Shown here piece by piece: positions 32,931-44,640 of a DNA stretch of 64,000 bases. Source of the stretch: Triatoma infestans (taxonomy: Eukaryota > Arthropoda > Insecta > Hemiptera > Reduviidae); the NCBI GenBank assembly GCA_011037195.1, contig JAAEAF010000236.1, positions 248,001-312,000 of the forward strand, given 5' to 3'. The notes below the pieces were generated by a model. It worked only from the letters and a program-made list of their open reading frames with translations, ran no database searches and was not told where the DNA came from. A program made the translations under genes and the position numbers. Within the stretch, counting starts at the first letter, position 1, and each line of letters begins with the position of its first letter.

Positions 32931-33833
32931 AGAAAAATTTTATAGATTTTTTTTAGGTTAAAATTTAGAAATTAATAAGCACCAAATTCCCCTTAATTCC
33001 CAAATTGCCAAAAAAGAGTAGCTCAAATTTATTGATTTTAATGCTCAGAATTTCAAATTTTAGTTTACTGCATATTAAATTATATGGCAAGATAATATTG
33101 AATTTAATACTCTCATCTCAAATAGTTTTAATGTTTACTTTATTGAATTGTTGATTCAAGCAGTCAAATGTTCTAGTTGTTGTAACTGAGTGAATTGTCT
33201 GAGTGTATTCATATTATATCTCAATATTTTTATAGTTTTCAAATTAAGGTGATAGACGGATAGAAACGATAAAAAAAAAAACTGCTCAATATTTTGAAAT
33301 GGTGTAATATGAAAAGCTAGTGTCAGTATTTCTAAAATATTTCAGGAAAAAACAAAAACAAATAAACAACACATTTATTTATATAAGGAATTTTTTTTTT
33401 TAAATATGTTAAAAAAAAACACATTAACTAACACGAACTCACGATCATTAACATTCAATAACCGTTTTGTTCAATAACACAGGTTAATAATTTACATACT
33501 CACTGTTTCATAATAATCTAATTCTAGTCCCTGTAACAATTTCACACAATGGGAAAAACAAATTCAATGTTTTTTATACTCTTAAAAAAAAAAAGCATAC
33601 ACCGTATACAATGCCGTAAATTTGCGCCAACACATGGCAATAATTAACTTTCAAAATATCATCGATTAAACTCGTTCCTGCAAATCGATTCCTAGTGAAC
33701 CACTTGTGCCCCATCACAACTTTTTATACAATACGGAGAAGTAAAATACACTAAAGTAAAAAAAAAAAAAAAAAAAATTATATTTCAATATTATATCTAA
33801 AATGACTGGATTTTTTTTTGTTTGTATGTGTAT
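32931..33833. other. AT-rich stretch, nothing recognised
   Basis: Long A/T runs near 33270, 33390 and 33760. No open frame of interest. Confidence 0.6.
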
Positions 33834-34063
33834 TTTACTTACAATTTTATGGGGGCGGGTGTTGATGTATTGGTTATGAGCATGGACTTGTAAGTGGGAG
33901 ATCCCCAGTTCGAGTCCAGTGTATAACTAAATTTTATATTTGTTTAAAAAATGTTAATAGTAAAGTAGGTGCTTCCGCCCCCGTCCGCGACACCTAATTT
34001 GGTAGTTGGACGTTAAGCCCGCCTGAAAAAATAGGCATTACTTTACTTTACTTACAATTTTAT
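33834..34063 (+). mobile_element. tRNA-derived SINE2, intact
   Basis: Body 33851-34046, flanked by a perfect 17-bp TSD TTTACTTACAATTTTAT (33834-33850 and 34047-34063). The head contains the B-box-like AGTTCGAGTCC (33906-33916). The tail contains AATTTGGTAGTTGGACGTTA and ends AGGCATTACTTTAC instead of poly-A. Related copies: 17613-17762 (rearranged), 47546-47738 and the fragment 56045-56152. Confidence 0.92.
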
Positions 34064-34194
34064 AAAATAGGGCAGTATATGAATAAATGATGAGTTCTAT
34101 TATCAACACAATATAACCTTGACCGAATTATTAAATATTTTTCTTGGTTTGTTTTCCAAAGACAATGACTTCATTGTAATTTTGTTTAATATTA

Positions 34195-34631
34195 TTTTTA
34201 CTTTCGCTTAAGGGAAAATATAGCGATGGTGTATAAAATTTTTGAAAATTGAGTTTCACCAAAAATACACGTTGTGATGACCCCTAGGTATGAAAAAAAA
34301 AATGTTTTTAGCAAATTGTCTGTTTGTGTGAGAATAAAATATCACAAAAACGAGAAAATTGCCGGAATTCCAAATAGATGCTATTACCGTGTATGATACG
34401 AAGATTCGGTCTTTTCGGTTTTTCAGATTCGTTTTTTTTTTCCTTTAACCGGAAGTGCAATTTTATTGAATTTGTTTTTCGGTTTTTGCAATTTTCTCGT
34501 ACACGGCACTAACTTTTCTTTTTTTTCAACTTCATGTACTCTCTACATACCTATCGCTTTTATTGTCCCGGAAAATAGTGTTCTGCGGGAATAGTAGCGT
34601 GATGTGTTTCTCTAAATAAACACTTCAGTGG
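34195..34631. repeat. R-family repeat, left part of a split copy
   Basis: Starts ACTTTCGCTTAAGGGAAAAT, continues with GAGTTTCACCAAAAATACAC, AACCGGAAGTGCAATTTTA and CTCTAAATAAACACTTCAGT. The same R context resumes after the hAT element at 35185. Confidence 0.65.
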
Positions 34632-35184
34632 AATACATGTAGGGTTGCCAGGTGAAAAATGTAAATATATATGATTAAGATTTCAAAAATATATCATTTA
34701 GGAAAGAAATATCCCACATTTGTTTTGAAAAGTTTATTAACTAAAAAACAACCTAAATCTTTTAAAATTTGTTAATTTATAACAAAAATAAATGCACATA
34801 CAGCTGCGGCCGGCCATAAATCTTAAACGTCAATGTTATGTGATTGTCAGTTGATGTATATCATCCTTTAAGTATTTGTAACATAAATTTTTTGTTTTGT
34901 CATTTTTGACACTTGGCAAGAGCGGAACCGGCGGAATACGTTGGCGCAAGCTACCAACCAATCAGAGTTGGAGGCTCCTATCAACCAATCAGCATTCACT
35001 ACTTGTTCACTGATTACTGTGTGGTGCGAGATGAGCGCGCTAATACGAATTATTATGTTATTGTTCTTCGCAATGATCAGATAAATATATCATTTTTAGA
35101 TGTATATTTAAAGGCTAATATCAATAAGGACAAAATATATCTGGATGACATAAATATATTAGATCTGGCAACCCTAAATACATG
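34632..35184. mobile_element. Non-autonomous hAT-type element (MITE), 537 bp
   Basis: Terminal inverted repeats TAGGGTTGCCAGG at 34640 and TCTGGCAACCCTA ending at 35176. Flanked by a perfect 8-bp TSD, AATACATG (34632-34639, 35177-35184). An 8-bp TSD with such TIRs is characteristic of the hAT superfamily. No transposase is present; a 101-codon frame at 34913-35218 runs out of the element and is not supported as a gene. The element is inserted into an R repeat. Confidence 0.88.
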
Positions 35185-35660
35185 GTTCTGCCATCTATAT
35201 AAAATTATTATACATTAAAAAGCAATGTTAGAATTCCAAATTTGAAGAAAATCAATTAAATGAAAATGTGGCATTCCAGAATAAGTATTTGACATTTTTT
35301 TTGGAATTTTCAAGGAAAACGACTATAGTGATTTAATGTAAACTTGGTATGCTAACTGCGCAGATAAAAACCTATCATTTTTATTCGTTATATTAAAGAA
35401 AAAAAAAAAATTGATTTAGTTATTTTCGGCGTAAAATTTCAAATGTTTTATACAATGCTTCAATATTATTGACTCACTTTTCTGGATTAAAATGACCATA
35501 ACGTCTACTACTTGCCTGGGTAAGTACTTTCCTCTCTACCACCCTCTGTATGTGTATATATGTTGAGACATATGAGTGAATTTTAAAGTTTAGAATCAAT
35601 TTGTCACTTTAAATTATAATTTTAATAATATAGTAAGCGAAATTCCTATGAGTAAATCAC
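35185..35660. repeat. R-family repeat, right part of a split copy
   Basis: Resumes GTTCTGCCATCTATATAAA, then AATTTGAAGAAAATCAATTA, and ends near AGTAAGCGAAATTCCTATG and CACACCAG (35630-35670). Confidence 0.6.
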
Positions 35661-35867
35661 ACCAGATTATTTTTTTAAGTGTAAAGCGAAAACTCCGAGT
35701 TTACCTTCAACTAAAGAACCGTTTACATCGTTTAGGTTGGGCACTCAAATTGTTCTCGCTCATTTCATAAATCATACACTTAAGTAACCGAACTCAGATT
35801 TGATTAAAGTTTGAAAATGTACTGTCTATATACCCAGTATGTAGGTAGCATTATGGTTTCTACATAC

Positions 35868-36123
35868 ATATCAATTTAGGGAAGGGATTAGCTAAGTGGT
35901 TAGCGTACTGGACTCCCACGCGGAGAACCCGGGTTCGAATCCAGCTGTGCTACTCTTAAATTTTTTCTTCCTAGGAGCCTCTACAGCTCACTGTCTGGTG
36001 ATGGACAGTGTTGTCTGTAACGAGAGAACACTTTCCGGAGGCCCAGTGCACTGAGAAGGCTCCGGGCGCCAATGACCTTAGATGTTGGCGCAACTTAAAT
36101 TAAAAAAAAAAAATATCAATTTA
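35868..36123 (+). mobile_element. tRNA-derived SINE1, older copy
   Basis: Body 35879-36112 with A box TAGCTAAGTGG and B box GGTTCGAATCC, the CTTCCTAGGAGCCTCTACAG middle and a poly-A end. Perfect 11-bp TSD, ATATCAATTTA, at 35868-35878 and 36113-36123. It has more substitutions than the 31-kb copies. Confidence 0.92.
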
Positions 36124-36694
36124 AGCTACATATATCAATTTAACAGGTAACTGGATTTCATGAGCTTATAATCAGGTAATAATTAAAACCCGCTCAATCT
36201 TAGTAACAGTTGGTATACTTTTAATAGAATTATAATTTCAATAGAATTATAGAAAAACTTGTCTATTAGTTGTTTTTTCTCTGTGGATAACCGGTTTACT
36301 ATTGAGGATAGAGAAAAAAATATTTACATTTGACATTTAAATAAATGAATAGGATAATGATAGATTCAAGAAGTACGAAAGTCTTGCTTGTTGTCTATAC
36401 GAAGTGGTCAGAAATAAACCAGCTTATGTCGGAGAAATTGTGAATATTTTTCCACCTTAAATCAATGACCTCTTGTGTATTAACTTTAATGCTCTTTTTA
36501 ATAGTGAGTTGTGTCTTTAAGTTCAAGTGCTTGATTTTATGAATTGAACTAAATTTTAACATTGTAATTTTCAGAATAAAAATAAAACAAAATTCAGTTG
36601 CCAAATTATTGTTATTATAATTTTTGTAAGTAATAATCAATTGAAAAGAAAAAGGTAACTGCAATCTTTCAAATTTAAGTATAAATTTATTCTA
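36124..36694. other. AT-rich stretch, nothing recognised
   Basis: No gene supported. A minus-strand frame at 36395-36664 has the composition of random AT-rich DNA. Confidence 0.55.
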
Positions 36695-37710
36695 TTTAAA
36701 AAAAAAAAATTGGGTGAAACACTCACACAACTTTCTCTTATTCCAATTTTCAAAAATGTAATTGACAAATTTTTATAATTAGTGTACCAAATTTAATGAA
36801 AGTCTTCGAAAACTGAGAAAAACAGTTCAGTAAAAGTGCACTTCCGGTTTACTAATTTTCTTGAAACTCGGAATTGTGGCTATTTATTTATTTCTAATTA
36901 ATTTTGTTTGAATGGTAGAATTGTATAATCAAACTATAATAGCACTCTAGAGAAATCATTACCCCACCCCTCCACCAAAAGCTCCCTTAAATGACATTAC
37001 GTGGAAAAATATTCCAAATAAAAGTTGTAGCTCTTGACAAGTGTAGTTCACACCCCCCTAGTTTAAAGAAAATCATTGGAGCTGTTTTTGAGAAAATACC
37101 AGAAAAATGGAAAATACATTACACTAAAAAAGCACTTCCGGTCATCCGATTTTTTCAAACTCGGAATTTCAACAACTAATTTAATTCTAATTAATATTAT
37201 TTAGATGACAGAATAGTAACTAAAATAGCATTTTAGAGGAAAACCTAACTCTGCCCTTCTCCCAAAAGTGCCATAAATGAATTTTCCTAGAGAAATGTTT
37301 TAAATAAAAGTTGTAGATCTTTGTATGTGTAGTTGATATATAAAGTTTGAAAAAAAATCATCTGAGCTATTTTTGAGAAAATTGCTAGAAAGGGAAAAAA
37401 AACCATTCAGTAAAAAGTGGTACTTCCGGTTAAAGAATTTTGACAGATAACCTATTGTCGGATCCCATAGTGATACCTAAACAGAATATCCAGTATGAAC
37501 TATCAAGGATTTTTCCTTTTTAAGCTGTGCGGTTCACATACACTCACACACACATAGTCCACACACACACACATACAGACCATTTTCAAAAAACAATTTT
37601 TTTGGACACATGGGCCCTCAAAACGGATATTTCCGGTGGAAACTTATACTGAAAATTGACACAATTCCAATACTTCCCCTTACTAGGTGCAAGAGAGAAA
37701 GTAAAAAAAA
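36695..37710 (-). repeat. R-family repeat, best-preserved copy
   Basis: Bounded by the GTGAAACACTCACACAACTT end with ACTTTCTCTTATTCC (36714-36745) and by CCTTACTAGGTGCAAGAGAG with AAAGTAAAA (about 37677-37710). Between them CTTCCGGT recurs at 36841, 37135 and 37423, giving modules of 294 and 288 bp that each contain TTTAAAGAAAATCATTGGAG, GAGAAAAT and TTCAAACTCGGAAT-type phrases. A CA-rich tract lies at 37540-37575. No coding frame spans it. Confidence 0.75.
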
Positions 37711-38586
37711 TGTAACAATTAAACAATTCTGACGTAATAATTTCATTTATTACCATTGATATTTTATCGTTTTTTTAATTTATGAAGGATAAACTGCCAT
37801 GGCATTGAATTTTTAAATTGTTTATTTTTGTCATTTATTTATTTTTTTTTTTAGATTACGTAAATATTTTACGCTACAATAAGCCAACTAGGTAAATACG
37901 CAAATAGTCATGAGAAAACAGTTTGGATTTATATAAGAGGAAAGAAAAAATAGATAAAATAAAAACATAAACTTTCTCTCTAGTATTCTAAAAAATATTT
38001 TCGTTAATTCCCGCCAAACTTTCATTAAAGTAAATTTTAAATAAAAATTTCAAAAACTATTTTGGTATTGGTAAAATGATAGGATATGAGTTGATGAATA
38101 TTTTAAAGTTGAATTTTGTTGAGAACAATCAAAATAAAAAAAGATTAACGAAAAAGAAAATCATAAATAATAGTTTGGGGTTACCCGTATTATCTGAAAA
38201 CTTTGTGTCTTATTCGTGAGCACTTAAATTCGTACGTTATCAGATATTATTAACTCAGCATAGATCGAAATTTGAGCACAACATTTTCTGAGCACTCGCA
38301 GGGACGTTAACGTATTGTGTGAGTTAAATTTGGGGTGAGAAAAAAAAATATTAATAGAACAATAAAATTAATAATTAAACGACAAACATGTAGTTTCAAG
38401 ACAAAAATAAAATATTTAGTCTTGTATAAATAAATAGTGGTAAAAATATTTAAATGAGCGATAAAATATGTAATTCCAATGTTGTTGCAGGTGTATTCGT
38501 ATTTTGTGTAACTTATGTAAGGTTATATTACGTTAAATTTTTCACACTTGTCTTATTTGCTTATGCTGTGCATATTTATAATCATA
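37711..38586. other. AT-rich stretch, nothing recognised
   Basis: No supported feature. Confidence 0.6.
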
Positions 38587-39140
38587 ATACTGATACAATA
38601 TTTGTAGCTATTTGTACAAGGCTAAGCGGTATTAGACTAAAGTGGTTTAAACAAGTATAAAATTTAGAAGATAATGAGTTTATTAATTGTGTCAATGGAG
38701 ATAACTGGTTGAGGTTTATAGGTTATTGTAAAGTGGCATAGAGTTGTTAGGAGTAAAATGGTATATTTTGTGACATGATACTAGTTCTAAATGGACATGG
38801 TTTATTATGTACTTATGGTTTATTTAATGGTTTATATGTAAAAAAAAAAAAAAAATAAGTTGTAGTTTTGTTCACGTTTTGTTTTAAGTTGTTTTTTAAT
38901 TTCATTACGCACTGTTTTGTAACCCATCTTATAATTTAAAAAATAGCTTTTATTATTTCTCCTGTTTATATCTCTGCGTTCGTTCAAAGGTAGATAGTTT
39001 TTCTTTGAACTCCTCAGACGGTCTTTTGACCACATAGTATTTATTGTCTTTTTGTTTATTCTAGGATTATTTAATTTGTTTTACTATGTAAACAGTTTTG
39101 AAATAAAGACAATTATTATTATTATTATACTGATACAATA
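38587..39140 (+). mobile_element. 5'-truncated retrotransposon 3' end
   Basis: A perfect 14-bp TSD, ATACTGATACAATA, at 38587-38600 and 39127-39140 encloses 526 bp. The insert ends GAAATAAAGACAATTATTATT, a polyadenylation-like signal and ATT repeat tail typical of some non-LTR elements. The body is AT-rich with no clear coding frame, so probably only 3' UTR was copied. Confidence 0.8.
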
Positions 39141-40534
39141 CTATACAACACAACAAGTATTAGTACAATGGTGACTGAACTTTTTCGATAAGTAATTCAA
39201 AAGTATATTTATTTTTTATCTTTAATTCTAGTCCGTGTATTAGTTCTTATTTGGATAATTATCAAAGTAAAATAAAATATAAATTATTTAAATAATAATA
39301 TATAATTATTTTATTTATATTAACAATACAATATTTAAATAAATTATTTTATTGTTTTTGTCAAATGAATTGTTAATTAATATTGATTGCATTATAATTT
39401 TTATTTATTAAAACTGCTTTTACACTTAATTTACTTTATTTTATTTTAAACACAAATTTTTAGAATATTTTATTTTTTCGTCAAAATAGAATGAGAAAAT
39501 TAAACAATGAAGTCCAGCCACCAGATCGGTATATTATTATTTAGTCTGTAATTATGCAAAAAAAACTGATAAAAATTACAGCTAAACCTAAGAATTACAT
39601 TGATAACAGTCAATAAAAGTAGATTTATCTGGGCGGACTACGTAATTTACTGCAGTAAACAATAATTTATTATTGCCATTAAAACACTTAATTTGCTATG
39701 CTAGGTATATAATTTTGTCGACAATTGCGACACTTTTGTCCTAGTGAATATGCGGTTAGATGGACGTATTTTAAAGTGCAATTTAATATTTTGATAACGT
39801 ACTCCCAGTGAAAGGAAGTTATTTTTTTTACGGATATAATAGAAAAAAATAACATAAAACTAATGATAATTATAGATAAAAGTTTCCACTAGTGCTTATC
39901 TATTGAAATATCATAAAAAATAAATAAATAAAATAAAGTAATTAAAAATTTAAGTATGATAATACAACACTTACTAACTGAAAGTTAAAACAACTTTATT
40001 CATAGACGACGTGACGCTGAAGAGGTTAGTCCAAAACCTGTTGGTAACTTAACTATGCACTAAACATATTATGTAGTATAGGCGTATTATATAATCACCA
40101 GGCAATTCTCCCACCTTTTCACGGATGTATTTATAAACATAAATAGTTCCTTCCATTGTTATTTCTTCTTTTCATCTATTCAATAATTGGTTTATAATAA
40201 GGGCTACTTATTATTGATTAATGCGTGCTTTTTAAAAGGCCCAGTAATATCACTATTTTGACTGTTGATAGTATTATCATTTCACCAGTACACGTGATAA
40301 AACCCACCAAACTGAGCTTATGCAATATATTCTTAAACTATAAATAAATAACGAACGAATAAATAAATAAATAATGTGGAATTAATAAAATACGGCGGTG
40401 AAAATGTGATGCAGCTGATTCACGGCTCATCAACCAGATATTCCATGGTGAAGAATTTCCCAAAGAAATGAAGGCGAGATATATCATGTTTGTCCATAGA
40501 ACCATAGAAAGGGGAACAAAAAATCTGGAATTTC
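39141..40534. other. AT-rich stretch, nothing recognised
   Basis: Very AT-rich (TTTATT/AATAA runs). No gene supported. Confidence 0.6.
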
Positions 40535-41080
40535 TCTGACTCAAAATTGCAATACTTACAAATGTTTAGTTGGCCATTAAAAAAAATGTTGGTCGGGGTT
40601 ATGTACATAATATCAGAAAGTATAGTGTACATGCACTCTGTCACAACCAACAAAGCTTGTAACGGCTGTTTAAATTTAAACCTAATCTTTTGAGGCTCCT
40701 CAAAAATTTCTTTGAAATCAATTTTTTCGGAAAAAATATTACAAATAAAAGTGATAAGTTTATATCTGTGCAATAAACATTCAAATTTGGAAGCAAATTT
40801 GAGGTCTAAAATGCTTTTAATGTAAATTACTATTGCATAGATGGCAGAACCATAGTGAAGGGTACTTTACAGGCAAACTTAGCGTTACTGTTCCCACAGA
40901 ACCCCCAAAAATCAATTTATCTGGGAAAATGTTTCAAATAAAAAAAGTGATAAAAACATTTTGTTCGAACTCAGCATTTCCGGTACAAAACCAAATTTCG
41001 AAATTTTAACACGATCGTAATAGTTCCTTATTACTAGGAAGTATTTCTCTTATCAGGAGCAGGAGAAAGTAAAAAAAAAA
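40535..41080. repeat. R-family repeat
   Basis: Carries the GTTTAGTTGGCCATTAAAAA block (40565 on), ACAAATAAAAGTGATAAG, TCTGGGAAAATGTTTCAAAT and the double end CTTATTACTAGGAAG, then CTCTTATCAGGAGCAGGAGA and AAGTAAAA. Confidence 0.7.
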
Positions 41081-41740
41081 TCAAGGTAAGTGGTTAGCTA
41101 TTTAATATAAATAAGGTACAATTATTGTATACACTGTAGAATGACAATATTTACACAATAACTAACAACCAACTATCTTATCTGCGATTTTATTGGCCTT
41201 GTCTTCACTACCTGGGGGGTGCATGTTTCATTTAGATTATTATGTAGTGTTTATGTTTGTGATAAATGCATTTCTTTGTTTTGATATGGTTTCTTTAAAG
41301 TTATGTCTTATTCTTGGGTTAGATGTTACACGACTAAATCTTTCAGCTGAGTTACGCTGTTTATTTTGCTCAGTTTTGTAATTGATTCGTTACGGCATAT
41401 TTGACATCCTTACTTTTAGTATATTATAATTATAAACTGAATTCTTTTATTTTTTTGAGATAATTAATTTTAAGTTTTTATTACGATATAAAAGAGCTTT
41501 CGATTCTTTTCTTTAGGTTCTCTAGAGCCCCGTTTTTATCGTTGGACGTTGTTTATTTTTTTGTTTCCTTTGTTCTATTTGATTTATTAATTATAGAATT
41601 AATCCAAATTTGTCATGATAACTTTAAATTTGAGAAAAATAAGCCAAAAATAATAGAGTTCAATGTTGTACGGATGGATAACTTGGGAGCTCGTAAAAGC
41701 AGTTTAAATTGAAGGAGTTTATTATTGGTGACTGGGGGCT
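41081..41740. other. AT-rich stretch, nothing recognised
   Basis: A short hydrophobic frame at 41193-41381 has no recognisable homology and is not supported as a gene. Confidence 0.5.
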
Positions 41741-42062
41741 TTACATCCCCCCCCCAAAGCACACCTAAAATAAATTTTTCCGGAAAATTGTTTAAAATAA
41801 AAATGTTAGACTTATGCGTGCACTAAACATTCCAAATCTAAGAAATAAAGAAAAATGTATGGTACAATTTTTGAGAAAATCCCCCCCTCAAAAAAAAACC
41901 AACTCAGAAATTGATTCTGTAAATTTTAATGAAGCGGCACTTTGAAGGAAAAAAATGTTGGTAGTAAAAGAGATAAACATTTTATGTGTTTAGATACCTA
42001 CGAAGTTTGAAGGAAATCGTTGAAGCAATTTTCTAGAAAATTGGGAAAACTGAAAAAAAAAA
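41741..42062. repeat. R-family repeat, left part of a split copy
   Basis: TTTTTCCGGAAAATTGTTTA, CTTATGCGTGCACTAAACAT and AAGTTTGAAGGAAATCGTTG. Interrupted by the fold-back element that follows. Confidence 0.65.
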
Positions 42063-42511
42063 ATACATTCTATAAATGATAGATAAGGATAGTGATATTC
42101 GGTCTTTTTTTTAAAAAAATAAAAAAAACTTAAATTTTTGCCAACCTTTCAACAATATACTCGTATTTGTCTTATCAAGGCGTAAAAGTAAGAAATGTTA
42201 CTCGTAAAAAAATCTTCAAAACATGACAAATCTTCAAAATCACAGTTCACTGTGGTTTATATATTCACTATTCCCTGTGGTGTTCCCCAACTATTTATTT
42301 TTCCTAAAATATCCAAAAGTCAAGGTTGTCATGTTTTGAAGATGTTTTAACATTTCTTATTTTTACGCCTTGATAAAGGCAATATATTTGTCGAAAGGTT
42401 GGCAAAAGTTTAAGTTTTTTTATTTAAAAACAAAAAAACAAAAACCGAATCTCACTATCCTTATCCATCACTTAAGAATGGTCGAGAAGAATCTTCCATA
42501 CATTCTATAAA
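42063..42511. mobile_element. Fold-back Penelope-like element (type 2), 421 bp
   Basis: The arms at about 42077-42205 and 42350-42475 are reverse complements; each carries CCTTGATAAAGG-type and CGAAAGGTTGGCAAAA-type sequence in its own orientation. A perfect 14-bp TSD, ATACATTCTATAAA, lies at 42063-42076 and 42498-42511. The motif TGATAAAGGC, a hairpin, GTCGAAAGG resembles the CTGAAGAAGGC...GCCGAAACG hammerhead variants of Penelope-like elements but has a degraded core. The sequence is unrelated to type 1. Confidence 0.8.
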
Positions 42512-42735
42512 GATGGAGTTCTGGTTACATTTTTTTTTGATCGAGATTTTTGGTGGTAGTACCTAAAGCGAATATAAAATTTGAGCTACCAGCTATTTTT
42601 CGTTTTTGAGGTATTTCATTCGTTAGAATGTTCATACTTAGGAAACTTCGAAACAGCGAAAACTTAATTTCCGAACTTTAAAACGTTCGCCTTACATTCT
42701 CTTACCAGCGGCAAGAGAAAGTAAAAGAAAAAACA
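42512..42735. repeat. R-family repeat, right part of a split copy
   Basis: Continues the interrupted R copy: GATGGAGTTCTGGTTACAT, TTTCGTTTTTGAGGTATTTC and the end CATTCTCTTACCAGCGGCAA with GAGAAAGTAAAAG. Confidence 0.7.
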
Positions 42736-43910
42736 TTAAACAGAGAAATTTAAAAAATCATTATAAAAAAAAAGTAAATTCTAAAATAGCAAGATAATTT
42801 TTATTCATTACACAATTAAAATTGTTTTGTAATAATGAGTCAAAGCTCCAACAGCAACAAAAAAAAAAAATCATTAACATTTTGCATTATTATGACAGAC
42901 CGTATTCACATCGCTTGCATGCTTAATTGGCTTTAAGCCAATAACCTTTAGAATGCCCGGAGTTTGGTTATTGACAGTGTTGACCTCCGAAGTAATTGAG
43001 AAAAACAAATTCCCTCCTTATAGTGAAAGCACAAATATTAGGTTTGTTTTTTTTTTTATTCATTTATTTATTTAATTATTTCACTTTTAATTATATTGCA
43101 TTTGTTTCTGACAAATAAGTATTTAATTTTCTTATTTAAATTACATAGTATTCAAAAATAGAAATAAAAGATAACGATATATTATTTAACGCCACTATGT
43201 AGACCAGGGTTCTCGAACTTTTTCTGACGTGGCTCCCTTTTGAACAAATTTTTTATCCTGCTCTTTCCTTGTCATAAAGATGGGCCCGCTCCTGCAGTTG
43301 CTTCCACCTGGTCCCCTGCTCGAGACTCTATATTCCTGTAGATAAAAAAAACATGTTACTATGAAATGAACATACATGACTTATAATTCTCAAAATGCAA
43401 GTGTATCTTAATCATGCAAACAAAATTATATTCAAGATTTAAAAGTATTAAAGTGGGCGTTAACCTCAAATTACCCTCAGCCAATTATATTCTGGTGTTT
43501 CCCATGATTGACTGATTAAATGTTGTAGCCGACTGAGACCTGGAAATGCCATTAAAAATAACTTGATACCTAAGCTGGGGGTACTTTTTGGATATGTTTT
43601 TTCTTTAAGGTGTCTCTAGTATGACTCAATTCAAAGTATTCTATGCAACACTTTATAGCCCCTTACTTTCGTGCAATTACCCCCACATATTTACGCAATT
43701 TTCACCTGGGGCTACGTCGGAATATTCTGGGGCTGCCAATGGGGTATATGAGTCCGGCGGGCATATATAGACAATGTTTAATTGGGCTGGTCATAAAAAT
43801 AGTGTTGGGAATTCTACTTGTACACCTGAGCAGCCCTGTATGTGGAGCAACCTATGTCAAACTAACAAAGAATGTGCAAATTTAAATTTAAACTAACTGA
43901 CATACCCCCA
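42736..43910. other. Unassigned; possible hAT end and an R module
   Basis: At 43205-43250 CAGGGTTCTCGAACTTTTT followed by GTGGCTCCCTTTTG resembles the end of a hAT element (compare common CAGNGGTTCTCAAACTTTTT termini). No partner end was found. The part 43784-43855 matches the GGCTGGTCATAAAAATAG / CACCTGAGCAGCC module of R. The rest is unassigned. Confidence 0.4.
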
Positions 43911-44600
43911 GTTACCCTATAAAATAAATTTTTTTAGGAAAATGTTTCAAACAATAGTGATACTATGCAGCAAGCATTCCCGGTTTAAAGGATATCGTTG
44001 TAACTGTGTTTTCGAGAAAATTACAAAAAACTCAAAGATCTAGGGAACTCGATAATTTGGATCAAAATATGTCAACCGAAAGTTTCAGTTTGAATGGATT
44101 TTTTTCATTTTTTTGCGTTTTTTTTTTTAAATTGTCTCCGACTAATTTCTTTAAACTTCGTATATACACTGAATACATTGCAGATCTTTGGCTTAGGGGG
44201 GAGAGGCAAGGTTTAGTTTTCCACTAAAGTACCAGTTTGGTTTATTATACTATTCCATTAACAACATAATATCAATTTGGTGCTAAATCCTATAGGAGTT
44301 TAAAAAGCCTATAAAATCTAAAATATTTACAATTGCTGTAAGAACTTATTTTTATCCCCTTATATCTCAGTAATATGGATAGTTCAGTCAAAAAGAATTT
44401 AAGGTAAACACTGAAAGCTTCTTACAGGTTGCGACATCAGTTTAAACTTCATGTATTATTTCTATTTTGAGATATTTTGTTCTTAGCAATCAGATCATTG
44501 GCTCAAATCATTTTTTCAATATTATGGGGACATCAAAACATCTATTTCTGATGTAAACTCAATTTTGAAATTTTGGTACAACCCTCAATTCTTCCTATAA
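43911..44600. repeat. R-family fragments
   Basis: TTTTTTTAGGAAAATGTTTC, AAAGGATATCGTTGTAACTG, TTTCTTTAAACTTCGTATAT and TATTTCTGATGTAAACTCAA are R phrases in rearranged order. Confidence 0.5.
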
Positions 44601-44603
44601 TGG

Positions 44604-44640
44604 AGATTATATATATATATATATATATTTTTTTTAGGAT
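44604..44640. repeat. (AT)n then poly-T
   Basis: A TA run followed by T8, directly at the 3' side of the minus-strand LINE. Confidence 0.85.

Noticed and set aside
34913..35218. 101-codon open frame as a gene
   Set aside because: It crosses the right end of the non-autonomous hAT element and has no recognisable domain or splice context.
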